NCBI GenBank assembly: GCA_029932675.1
Contig: JAOZPP010000059.1
Location: forward strand, 1 to 20,589
DNA: 20,589 bases
DNA from: a bacterium
GTDB taxonomy: Bacteria > SM23-81 > DAOVCL01
Direction: 5' to 3'
Positions 7,947-14,308 of this stretch are shown here, piece after piece. Both the position numbers and the translations under genes were made by a program. Positions within the stretch are counted from its first letter, which is position 1; the number at the start of each line of letters is the position of its first letter. The notes under the pieces are model-generated. The model saw only the letters and a list, made by a program, of their open reading frames with translations. It made no database searches and had not been told where the DNA came from.

Positions 7947-9311
7947 ATGGGTTTTACTATGTTAATAGTTGAAGATGAGGAAACTTTAAGGTTATCCTTG
8001 AGGATGGCCTTACGGGCAGAGGGTTATAATGTTCTCTGCACGGAGAAGGGGGAAGAGGCATTAAAGATTGTGGAAAAGGAACTAGTCGATTTAGTTATCC
8101 TCGATATTAGATTGCCCGGTATGGATGGACTCCAGACGATGGGAAAGATAAAGGAATTGGACCCTACGATCCTTACTATCGTAATGACTGGCTATGCCGA
8201 TGTGGAAACAGCGGTCAGAGCTATGAAGATGGGAGCGTATGACTACATAAATAAACCATTTGAGCTTGACGAGATGAAGTTGGTTATCTCTAAGGCCCTG
8301 GAGACCCAGAAGTTGAAGATGGAGTTGAACCGGCTGAGACGGGGGAGGATGGAGGGGTGGGCCGAAGCAGGGATTGTGGCCCGATCTGGGAAGATGAAAG
8401 AGGTTTTGGAATTGGTGGAAAAAGTAAGCCAGACCCCACGGACATCAGTGCTTATTGAGGGTGAAACGGGAACAGGAAAGGAGCTTATTGCCCATGCCAT
8501 CCACAACCAAAGCGCCCGCTCCAGCAAACCGCTGATGGATATAAACTGTAGTGCTATACCTGAGAACTTAATGGAAGCCCATATATTCGGCCACGAGAAG
8601 GGGGCATTTACCGATGCCAAGACCCAACACAAGGGGTTATTTGAGTTGGCGGACGGGGGGACGGTATTCCTGGATGAGATTGGAGATCTTAGCCTATCCT
8701 TACAGCCTAAGCTGTTGAGGTTTTTGGAGACTCAAACCTTTAAAAGAGTGGGGGGGACTGTTGATTTGAAAGTAGACGTGAGGATAATAGCGGCCACAAA
8801 CAAGGATCTTGCCCAGTGCACCAAGGAGAAGACCTTCCGTGAAGATCTTTATTATAGGCTTAAGGTAATGGAGATACATATCCCCCCTTTGAGACAGAGA
8901 AGGGAGGATATAATTCCCTTGGCTTATTCCTTCTTAGACCGTTTCAATAGGGAGTTTAAGAAAACGGTCAAAGGTATTGCCCCAAAGGCAGAGTATCTCT
9001 TAGAGGCATATGACTGGCCAGGAAATGTAAGGGAGCTTAAGAACTCCATTGAGCGAGCTGTGCTTCTGGCCAGTGGAGAGGAGATCTTACCTCAACATCT
9101 ACCCTGGGAGATCAGGGGAAAGGAGAGCGAAGGAACTCCATCACATTACAGTCTTGATTACAGTTTGGAAGAAATAGAGAGGATACACATACTTAATGTA
9201 TTACAGGATACCGGTGGGAACAAATCTCTGGCCGCCCGTCGCTTAGGCATCTCCCGGTCCACCCTTAGGGAAAAACTGATCAAATACGGCCAGTATGAGA
9301 GAAAGGATTAG
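7947..9311 (+). CDS. sigma54-dependent response regulator, NtrC family
   Basis: Transcription activator with receiver, AAA+ and Fis-type DNA-binding domains, 454 residues. The receiver has Asp10 in its acidic pocket, phospho-acceptor Asp53 (VILDIRLPGMDG) and the lysine of NKPF. The AAA+ domain has Walker A GETGTGK (172-178), Walker B (GTVFLDEIGDL) and the sensor and arginine-rich region (LYYRLKVMEIHIPPLRQRRE). The sigma54-contact loop reads GAFTDA (219-224) rather than the consensus GAFTGA. The C-terminus has a Fis-type helix-turn-helix (NKSLAARRLGISRSTLREKL). AGGTAGG lies before ATG 7947; a second ATG at 7959 is also possible. It follows the kinase gene and should be its target. No nearby -24/-12 promoter was found, so its regulon is not visible here. 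Confidence 0.95.
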   Translation: MGFTMLIVEDEETLRLSLRMALRAEGYNVLCTEKGEEALKIVEKELVDLVILDIRLPGMDGLQTMGKIKELDPTILTIVMTGYADVETAVRAMKMGAYDYINKPFELDEMKLVISKALETQKLKMELNRLRRGRMEGWAEAGIVARSGKMKEVLELVEKVSQTPRTSVLIEGETGTGKELIAHAIHNQSARSSKPLMDINCSAIPENLMEAHIFGHEKGAFTDAKTQHKGLFELADGGTVFLDEIGDLSLSLQPKLLRFLETQTFKRVGGTVDLKVDVRIIAATNKDLAQCTKEKTFREDLYYRLKVMEIHIPPLRQRREDIIPLAYSFLDRFNREFKKTVKGIAPKAEYLLEAYDWPGNVRELKNSIERAVLLASGEEILPQHLPWEIRGKESEGTPSHYSLDYSLEEIERIHILNVLQDTGGNKSLAARRLGISRSTLREKLIKYGQYERKD

Positions 9312-9406
9312 GGGGTTGTGGACACAGGATTACACGATAAGCACCGAATGACACTGAAACATAAATGACTAACAAAGCATGGTTCCCTTGCAAAAAGGTC
9401 GAAAAT

Positions 9407-9422
9407 TTAGGTAGCCGCAATC
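9407..9422 (+). repeat. REP-like repeat fragment, copy 1
   Basis: TTAGGTAGCCGCAATC here matches TTAGGTGCCGCAATC at 18495-18509 with a single-base deletion. The following TTCAGGTTACG makes an imperfect inverted repeat with CGCAATC, as in REP-type palindromes. Both copies lie in gaps between genes. Confidence 0.5.
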
Positions 9423-9676
9423 TTCAGGTTACGTAAGTTTTCGATTTATAAGCCTTATATTCGCTCACTAAAGCCTATGGTATTTTATCTTTTGGGCCGA
9501 TGTTTTGAAACGTAACTAATAGTTTCTAAGCGGCAAGATCTCTTGATCTTACAAGTTGACCTCAGATTGCCCAAAGTCAAGAGAATAGGCCAATTGGGTA
9601 GGTTTGAGGGCACCTGAGCCTGTGCACGGTATTTAAACAGAACTTTACGCTCTCCGTGAGGACAGATCCCCTCGCT

Positions 9677-9717
9677 TGTCATTGCGAATCCCGATGGAAA
9701 TCGAGACGAAGCAATCT
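9677..9717 (+). repeat. palindromic REP-like element (CATTGCGA...GAAGCAATCT)
   Basis: The element begins TGTCATTGCGA (9677-9687) and ends ACGAAGCAATCT (9706-9717). The ATTGC and GCAAT arms are complementary, and an inner CGAT-GGAA-ATCG hairpin lies at 9692-9703. Elements with these conserved ends are common interspersed repeats in many bacterial genomes, as I recall. Only one full copy is in this window, so its copy number in the genome is unknown. Confidence 0.6.
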
Positions 9718-9860
9718 GTTGTGCTGGTAGGGCTCTTTCTACTTCGCTTTAGCGCAGGCTTAAATCAATGCCAAAACCCTAATGACGAGTGAATAAAGGT
9801 TTAAACCCTACGAGTAACAACCCCCAATGATTTTTTGGTTGTGCACCTGCTCCGTTAGGG

Positions 9861-10007
9861 TTACTCCTCTTTTGGGGCCTTGAAGACTGCTTTACCGCTT
9901 TTATCCAGGATCTGAATGCTGGCATCCCCTTTTCGATCAACCAATAGCTTGATGCGCTCCTTTCCCTCGGCATCGAAGAGGATAATTTGGGCGTCCTTGT
10001 TATGATC
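9861..10007 (-). pseudogene. detached C-terminal part of the hypothetical gene after an in-frame TAG
   Basis: Directly after the TAG that ends the hypothetical gene at 10008, the same frame stays open for 48 codons to a TAA at 9861-9863. The encoded text is clearly protein-like and continues the repeat style of the upstream part: AQIILFDAEGKERIKLLV, DRKGDASIQILDKSGKAV, then FKAPKEE. It has no start codon or ribosome-binding site of its own. The natural reading is one 204-codon gene broken by a single nonsense change, for example TGG to TAG. A sequencing or assembly error is also possible. Confidence 0.7.
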
Positions 10008-10475
10008 CTAGATGGCAATACGAGTCTTTTGCTTGCTTGCCGCCTCCTCTATCTTCGCCCCTGGCGGTGGTGGGTCCAGGATTAGAAATGAAGCTAAATT
10101 CTCCTTGCCGTCATCGCTTTCCCAGCGGTTAAATCCTATGGCTTCCGCCTTGGCCCAGTCGAAAGCTATCAAGGAGACCTTTCCACCTGGGGTTGGGGCT
10201 GTTCCGAGTCCGCCGACCTCATTGCCATTTGCATCATAGAAGATCAACCCCGAAGGTTTTATGCTCCTCATACCTTTCAATTCCTTACCATTGACCACTG
10301 GATCAGGGCATCTCTCAGGGTTCGAGATAACGAGATGCCTATTGCCCTGGCCATCTACGATGTTGATCCGCTCCACATCGATCTCCGTGAACCTCCGAAC
10401 CTTATAGGACTGAGTCAATGTGGTAAGGGAAAACCCCACAAAGGCAAGTGTCATTACTGCAAGGTAGATTTTCAT
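10008..10475 (-). CDS. hypothetical exported protein, cut short by TAG
   Basis: This 155-residue protein has an N-terminal hydrophobic segment (residues about 2-22, IYLAVMTLAFVGFSLTTL) that is a signal peptide or membrane anchor. Short beta-rich units of the form FTEIDVERINIVDGQGNRHL, SGLIFYDANGNEVGGL and NLASFLILDPPPPG follow. The style resembles a loosely defined group of hypothetical proteins with DxNG/DGxG strand repeats; I cannot name a function. AGGAGG lies about nine bases before the ATG, so expression is plausible. The frame ends at a TAG (10008-10010), and the same frame then continues for 48 sensible codons, so the product is probably truncated. TAG is a normal stop in this genome, ending the sigma54 activator and thymidylate kinase genes, so code reassignment is unlikely. 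Confidence 0.75.
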   Translation of the reverse strand: MKIYLAVMTLAFVGFSLTTLTQSYKVRRFTEIDVERINIVDGQGNRHLVISNPERCPDPVVNGKELKGMRSIKPSGLIFYDANGNEVGGLGTAPTPGGKVSLIAFDWAKAEAIGFNRWESDDGKENLASFLILDPPPPGAKIEEAASKQKTRIAI

Positions 10476-10544
10476 AGAATTTTGCCTCCTTTCTATCCCA
10501 ATTATTGTGCCTTCGAATTTTCTTCACTGATGGCCAAAAACGAT

Positions 10545-10571
10545 AGGATGGCAGGACGTGTCTGCCACCCT
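10545..10571. repeat. inverted repeat upstream of the hypothetical gene
   Basis: AGGATGGCAG and CTGCCACCCT pair with one mismatch in ten around a seven-base loop. The hairpin sits about 70 bases upstream of the minus-strand hypothetical gene and downstream of the SufT-family gene. No T-run follows in the minus direction. It may be a REP-type element or an RNA processing hairpin rather than a terminator. The rest of the 279-base gap (10476-10754) shows nothing I can name. Confidence 0.5.
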
Positions 10572-10754
10572 AATAATGGATTCTAGTGAAGAGCCTAAAT
10601 GGATCGAAAACCTTGGGAATAGCTTTCGGGTTTTTCGTGGCAACTTTCCCCAATGTCACAATTTTGATGCCAGAGGCAATCCAAACTTGCCTTAGAGTGT
10701 GAGTGAAGTACAAGCCCCAAATTTTACAGACTAAGATAAGGTAAGGGAACTTCT

Positions 10755-11057
10755 TTATGCGTAGCCAAACCTCTTGCGCAGAGCCTCGGACATCCTCTCC
10801 GGTGTCCAAGGAGGGTCAAAGGTAAGTTCAACCTCTGCCTCCTTTACCCCTTCCAATTTTTCCACTTCGTTCTTTACATTCTGAGCGATTAAGGCATGCA
10901 TTGGACAACCCGGAACGGTAAGGGTCATCTTCACATAGACTTTTCCTTCATCTTTAACCTTTACCTCATAGATCAGCCCCATATCTACTACACTCAATCC
11001 GATTTCTGGATCTAAAACATTTTGTAGGGCCTGCCAAATTAATTCTTCTGTAATCAA
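10755..11057 (-). CDS. MIP18/SufT-family iron-sulfur assembly protein (DUF59)
   Basis: Small protein of the MIP18 (DUF59) family, which helps assemble or insert iron-sulfur clusters. The 100-residue length is that of the single-domain form. Typical features are LDPEIGLSVVDMGLIYEV from residue 15, the conserved TVPGCPMH with Cys51, and a C-terminal ELTFDPPWTPERMSE. The start is TTG, five bases from AGGAGG, whose sequence overlaps the stop codon of the PorV-like gene; the gap between the genes is only eight bases, so the two are co-transcribed. No suf or isc gene is in this window, so the exact client is unknown. Confidence 0.92.
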   Translation of the reverse strand: MITEELIWQALQNVLDPEIGLSVVDMGLIYEVKVKDEGKVYVKMTLTVPGCPMHALIAQNVKNEVEKLEGVKEAEVELTFDPPWTPERMSEALRKRFGYA

Positions 11058-11061
11058 CTTT

Positions 11062-11067
11062 CCTCCT
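11062..11067 (-). promoter_or_regulatory. Shine-Dalgarno site fixing the TTG start of the MIP18-family gene
   Basis: On the minus strand AGGAGG lies four bases before the TTG at 11057 and overlaps the TAG stop of the upstream gene. This overlap suggests coupled translation and supports the TTG start. Confidence 0.7.
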
Positions 11068-12013
11068 AAAAATTTTTGGAGATGGAAAACCTATGATCCC
11101 CTCCGAAATAAGCGTAGGAGAAAACATAGGCATAGTCAAACCTAAACTTCTTCCAGCGGATTCCCATGCCCCAAGAACACCCAGCCAGTTTGTCTCCGCT
11201 TGATTTGTCCTCCCTTTTTCTTTGATGGTTGTAGCCCAGCCTTAAAATTAAAGGCTTGAGTGAGTAAAGTTCTCCTCCCAGGGAAAAGTAAAGATCGTTA
11301 TCTAAGGGCTTGATCAGATCCAGGTCAATCAATAATGGCAGGCCTTTGAGTCGATGGGAGAAACCAAGCCGCAAGGTAGTTGGCAAGGGGTCTTTATGCT
11401 TAGAGGTCAATCCAGTTCTTTGAAATCCAAGGTTTTGCACCATGAGACCAAACCGAGTCCTTTCCGAGGCCAATCTATAGAGCCCCCCCAAGTCTATGGC
11501 ATAACCATCTGATGTGCCATAGTCGCCTAACCTCTCGTAGATAATCTTCCCGCTGATTCCTACAGATATGTGTGCCCTCATCAGCTTGGAATAGGTAATA
11601 GATAGAGCCATATCGCTGGCCACAAAGCTTCCAGTCTTCTTTCCTTCATCATCCCTTTCCTCCATCTCCCCGTAATCCATATAGATAAGGCTTATGCCCA
11701 GTGCATCGCCCTCCCCATAGGGGGAGAGATAACCTAAGAAGCCTGATTGAATATCTACCAAATAGTTGTCATAGGAGAATGTGGCTGCCCTGGTTTTCAC
11801 TTGGACCAAACCAGCAGGATTCCAATAGAGGCCGCCTTCGTCATCAGCCATTCCAGTAGCTGCCCCCCCCATGCTTACTGCCCTTGCCCCCTTGCCAATC
11901 TTCAAAAATTGATAGGCGGTAGTCCCCGCTTTTTTATTTATTCCCTGAGCGGTTCCGCCTACTAAAAGCGAAAAGGCTATGGCCCCCATTGTTATCGTCT
12001 TATAACTCTTCAT
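11066..12013 (-). CDS. PorV/PorQ family outer membrane protein
   Basis: Beta-barrel outer membrane protein of the PorV/PorQ group, 315 residues. A signal peptide (MKSYKTITMGAIAFSLLVGG) is followed by the family signature: FLKIGKGARAVSMGGAATG, then DDEGGLYWNPAGLV. Alternating strands run to the end (KKFRFDYAYVFSYAYFGGDH, FSISKNF), as expected for a FadL-like barrel. PorV is a type IX secretion component in Bacteroidetes, but many relatives occur in lineages without that system, and no other secretion gene is visible here. GGGGAGAGG precedes the ATG and a good promoter lies 32 bases upstream of the start. The protein implies a Gram-negative envelope. Confidence 0.88.
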   Translation of the reverse strand: MKSYKTITMGAIAFSLLVGGTAQGINKKAGTTAYQFLKIGKGARAVSMGGAATGMADDEGGLYWNPAGLVQVKTRAATFSYDNYLVDIQSGFLGYLSPYGEGDALGISLIYMDYGEMEERDDEGKKTGSFVASDMALSITYSKLMRAHISVGISGKIIYERLGDYGTSDGYAIDLGGLYRLASERTRFGLMVQNLGFQRTGLTSKHKDPLPTTLRLGFSHRLKGLPLLIDLDLIKPLDNDLYFSLGGELYSLKPLILRLGYNHQRKREDKSSGDKLAGCSWGMGIRWKKFRFDYAYVFSYAYFGGDHRFSISKNF

Positions 12014-12045
12014 AATATCCTCTCCCCATAAGGTTTTGACAAATC

Positions 12046-12074
12046 AAGATATTCCTTATCTCCCCTTATGTCAA
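12046..12074 (-). promoter_or_regulatory. sigma70-type promoter of the porV-like operon
   Basis: On the minus strand TTGACA (12069-12074) is followed by exactly 17 bases and TATCTT (12046-12051). The leader before the ATG at 12013 is about 25 bases and contains GGGGAGAGG. The layout matches the other promoters in the window. Confidence 0.72.
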
Positions 12075-12173
12075 GGGAAAATTTATAGCTACTCTCTTCC
12101 TTCTGAGTCAAGTGGGATATGGGCTATAAACTGCCGATCGTTTGTTCATTCAAGTTATTTAGAAATTTATTAT

Positions 12174-12201
12174 TTGACCAGTTGGTATAGTTTTATAATA
12201 T
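12174..12201 (+). promoter_or_regulatory. possible extra promoter upstream of PIP synthase
   Basis: TTGACC (12174-12179) is separated by 16 bases from TAATAT (12196-12201); a perfect TATAAT overlaps at 12194-12199. Transcription from here would give a leader of about 190 bases before the phosphotransferase gene, or a small RNA. The AT-rich context makes chance matches likely. Confidence 0.35.
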
Positions 12202-12341
12202 GCATAAGCTCCGTAGAATGATAGGGCTTTCCCATTTTGTGTTGCTTTTGATAACTTTGGAGCACATTATGGTCTCCTAATTTCACCTTGCGGTATTTCC
12301 CAGAAATTATGACAATTAGGATTGGGGCTAAAGCTTTTCCC

Positions 12342-12370
12342 TTGACAAAGGGTAGGTGAGATAGTATTTT
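12342..12370 (+). promoter_or_regulatory. sigma70-type promoter of the PIP synthase gene
   Basis: TTGACA (12342-12347), a 17-base spacer and TATTTT (12365-12370) precede the gene. The leader is about 23 bases and contains GGTGGGA (12391-12397) just before the ATG at 12400. Confidence 0.72.
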
Positions 12371-12399
12371 GGAAGGTAAAAAATCCAAAAGGTGGGAAG

Positions 12400-13032
12400 A
12401 TGGCCGAATTTAGCTTTTTGAGTGATAGCATTAAAAATGGTTTTCTTAGGTTCTTAGAGCCTATTGGTGGGTTCTTGGAGAAGCTGGGTGTTCATCCCCA
12501 CATACTCACCTTTCTTGGTCTCCTTTTCAGCCTCTTAGCTGGCAACTTTTTCCGTATCGGAAGTTTCTTCTGGGGGGGACTATTTGTTGGTTTAGCCGGG
12601 ATATGCGACCTTTTAGATGGAAAGCTAGCCCGAGGGATCAATCAATCATCCAGGATTGGTGCCCTCCTGGACTCAACTGTGGACAGGTATTCGGAAGGAT
12701 TTATTTTCCTTGGTTTGGCCCTCTATTGGAGAAATTCTTATCTTCTCTGGGTGATCATTTTGGGCCTATTAGGCTCTATTTTGGTCAGTTATGTGAGGGC
12801 GAGAGCAGAAGGGTTGGGGGTAAGTTGTCGGGTAGGGGTGTTCAAGAGGGAAGAGAGAATGACCTATTTGACCATAGGGGCAATGCTTGGAGCCATCCCT
12901 TATACCTCACATCTCTTTTTGGGTTTGGTTCTGTGGATCATAGCCATTTTTGCCAATGTAACCGTGATTCAGAGGATACTTTACTTTCAGAAGGCGGTAA
13001 GGGAAAAAGTAACTGAGACTGAGAATAAATAG
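12400..13032 (+). CDS. CDP-alcohol phosphotransferase, phosphatidylinositol-phosphate synthase type
   Basis: Integral membrane enzyme that joins a CDP-activated lipid to an alcohol. The catalytic signature D-x2-DG-x2-AR-x8-G-x3-D-x3-D is complete: Asp70, Asp73, Gly74, Ala77, Arg78, Gly87, Asp91 and Asp95. The segment SYVRARAEGLGVSCRVGVFKR followed by EERM parallels the SYVKARAE...ERPER region of actinobacterial phosphatidylinositol-phosphate synthases, where it helps bind inositol phosphate. Several hydrophobic segments surround it. The next gene makes inositol-phosphate, which supports CDP-diacylglycerol (or CDP-archaeol-like) plus inositol-1-phosphate as substrates. A PgsA-like glycerol-phosphate role is less likely. 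At 210 residues it has the normal size. A Shine-Dalgarno site precedes the ATG. Confidence 0.85.
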   Translation: MAEFSFLSDSIKNGFLRFLEPIGGFLEKLGVHPHILTFLGLLFSLLAGNFFRIGSFFWGGLFVGLAGICDLLDGKLARGINQSSRIGALLDSTVDRYSEGFIFLGLALYWRNSYLLWVIILGLLGSILVSYVRARAEGLGVSCRVGVFKREERMTYLTIGAMLGAIPYTSHLFLGLVLWIIAIFANVTVIQRILYFQKAVREKVTETENK

Positions 13033-13040
13033 CTTTCCCG

Positions 13041-13066
13041 AGCTTTTTGTTGTCTAACAAAAGGCT
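13041..13066 (+). terminator. hairpin after the PIP synthase gene
   Basis: AGCTTTTTGTT and AACAAAAGGCT pair over 11 positions (one G-T pair) around a GTCT loop, eight bases after the stop codon. The stem is AT-rich and no T-run follows, so termination would be weak. It may partly separate this gene from the inositol-phosphate synthase gene. Confidence 0.4.
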
Positions 13067-13121
13067 TATATAGTGAAGTCATAAATTTGAAACCTTGTCC
13101 ATTTGAGAAAGGGGGTAACAG

Positions 13122-14249
13122 ATGGGAAAGGTTAGGGTAGGTATAATTGGTGTGGGCAATTGTGCCTCTTCATTCGTACAGGGGGTGGAGTTCTATAAGA
13201 ATGCGAAAGAGGATGAGTTTGTTCCTGGTTTAATGCATGTGAATTTAGGTGGGTATCATATCAGGGATATAGAATTTTCTGCAGCTTTTGATATTGATAA
13301 GAACAAGGTGGGCAAGGATCTTTCCGAGGCCATCTATGCCAGACCAAACTGCACCTACAGGTTCAAGGATGTCCCTAAGTTGGGGGTGAAGGTGGAGAGG
13401 GGGATGACCCATGATGGCCTGGGCAAATACCTCTCCCAGATCATTGAGAAGGCCCCTGGCCCGACGGCAGATATAGTGGGGATTTTGAAGGAGACCAAAA
13501 CAGATGTGGTTGTTAATTACCTGCCGGTGGGTAGTGAGGAAGCTACCAAATGGTATGTGGAGCAAATACTTGAGGCCGGATGTGGATTTATTAACTGCAT
13601 TCCTGTGTTTATTGCCAAGGAGAAATATTGGCAGGAGAGGTTCAGGGAGAGGGGCCTCCCAGTCATTGGAGATGACATCAAATCTCAAGTGGGTGCTACC
13701 ATCGCCCATAGGGTGTTGACGAGGCTATTTCGAGATAGAGGGGTAAGGTTAGAGCGTACCAGTCAATTAAATGTGGGTGGGAACACCGATTTCCTCAATA
13801 TGTTGGAGCGGTCAAGGCTGGAGTCCAAGAAGATAAGCAAGACATCTGCTGTCACCTCCCAATTGGACTATGAGATGGGGGAGGAGAATGTCCATATAGG
13901 GCCCAGCGACTATGTTGCTTGGCTAAAGGATAGGAAATGGGCCTATATAAGGTTGGAGGGGAGGACATTTGGGGATGTTCCTTTAAATTTGGAGATCAAG
14001 CTGGAAGTTTGGGATTCCCCCAATTCTGCCGGAGTAGTGATTGATGCAGTCAGGTGTTGTAAACTGGCTATGGATAATGGAATAGCGGGGGAGCTCGTTG
14101 AGCCTTCGGCTTATTTTATGAAGTCTCCTCCTCAGCAGTTTACCGATTCCCAGGCCAAGGAGCTCGTTGAACAATTCATTAAGAAGACTGCCCCCAAGAA
14201 AATAAGGGGTACTCCAAAAGGCAAAGGGGTCGCGGTCGCTCGAAGCTAA
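13122..14249 (+). CDS. inositol-3-phosphate synthase
   Basis: NAD-dependent enzyme that converts glucose-6-phosphate to inositol phosphate, the first step of inositol synthesis. The 375-residue length and motifs are those of the short actinobacterial/archaeal type: N-terminal Rossmann loop [15 protein letters not shown] (residues 7-21), [15 protein letters not shown], the catalytic [11 protein letters not shown], and [20 protein letters not shown] near 220-240, then SKTSAV. The C-terminal [18 protein letters not shown] is also typical. A basic tail ([16 protein letters not shown]) ends the protein. GAAAGGGGGT lies before the ATG. The gene directly follows the inositol lipid synthase gene and ends at a strong hairpin, so the two form one functional unit. 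Confidence 0.95.
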   Translation: MGKVRVGIIGVGNCASSFVQGVEFYKNAKEDEFVPGLMHVNLGGYHIRDIEFSAAFDIDKNKVGKDLSEAIYARPNCTYRFKDVPKLGVKVERGMTHDGLGKYLSQIIEKAPGPTADIVGILKETKTDVVVNYLPVGSEEATKWYVEQILEAGCGFINCIPVFIAKEKYWQERFRERGLPVIGDDIKSQVGATIAHRVLTRLFRDRGVRLERTSQLNVGGNTDFLNMLERSRLESKKISKTSAVTSQLDYEMGEENVHIGPSDYVAWLKDRKWAYIRLEGRTFGDVPLNLEIKLEVWDSPNSAGVVIDAVRCCKLAMDNGIAGELVEPSAYFMKSPPQQFTDSQAKELVEQFIKKTAPKKIRGTPKGKGVAVARS

Positions 14250-14256
14250 GGGGAAG

Positions 14257-14288
14257 TTGAGGTGGCTCTGGCCACCTCAAAATTTTAT
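14257..14288 (+). terminator. rho-independent terminator after inositol-phosphate synthase
   Basis: TTGAGGTGGC and GCCACCTCAA pair perfectly over ten bases around a TCTG loop, followed by AATTTTAT. It begins eight bases after the stop codon and separates the inositol genes from the MATE gene. Confidence 0.72.
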
Positions 14289-14308
14289 GTGACTGAAAGG
14301 CTTGTCCA

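Larger units (their letters stand above)
9312..9860. other. long intergenic region with degenerate repeats
   Basis: No convincing gene is visible on either strand in these 549 bases. The one open frame of any size (minus strand, 9485-9682) has no family signature and no ribosome-binding site. The region holds REP-like fragments: TTAGGTAGCCGCAATC at 9407-9422, a CATTGCGA...GAAGCAATCT element at 9677-9717 and ACTTCGCTT at 9741-9749. The first and last recur in the other gene-poor gap at 18360-18604. A small hairpin (AAGATC, loop TCTT, GATCTT) lies at 9535-9550. I read the region as repeat-derived spacer between convergent genes. Confidence 0.6.
12014..12399. other. divergent promoter region between porV-like and PIP synthase genes
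   Basis: This 386-base gap holds a minus-strand promoter for the PorV-like gene (12046-12074) and a plus-strand promoter for the phosphotransferase gene (12342-12370). A third promoter-like pair, TTGACC and TAATAT, lies at 12174-12201. The stretch between is AT-rich, with no convincing ORF or riboswitch that I recognise. Confidence 0.6.

Noticed and set aside
9485-9682. Minus-strand open frame of 65 codons in the intergenic region
   Set aside because: No ribosome-binding site or family signature, and it overlaps the end of the REP-like element.
9312-9860. Structured RNA or riboswitch in the long gap
   Set aside because: Only short hairpins and repeat fragments are seen; no known RNA motif is recognisable.
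9779-10018. Minus-strand open frame of 79 codons over the broken gene
   Set aside because: It is in a different frame from the clearly protein-like continuation of the hypothetical gene and looks like a shadow.
10570-10809. Minus-strand open frame of 79 codons
   Set aside because: Overlaps the end of the MIP18-family gene in another frame; odd composition and no motif.
12036-12388. Two open frames (plus 12036-12221, minus 12170-12388) in the divergent promoter region
   Set aside because: They overlap the promoters, have no ribosome-binding site and no recognisable protein pattern.
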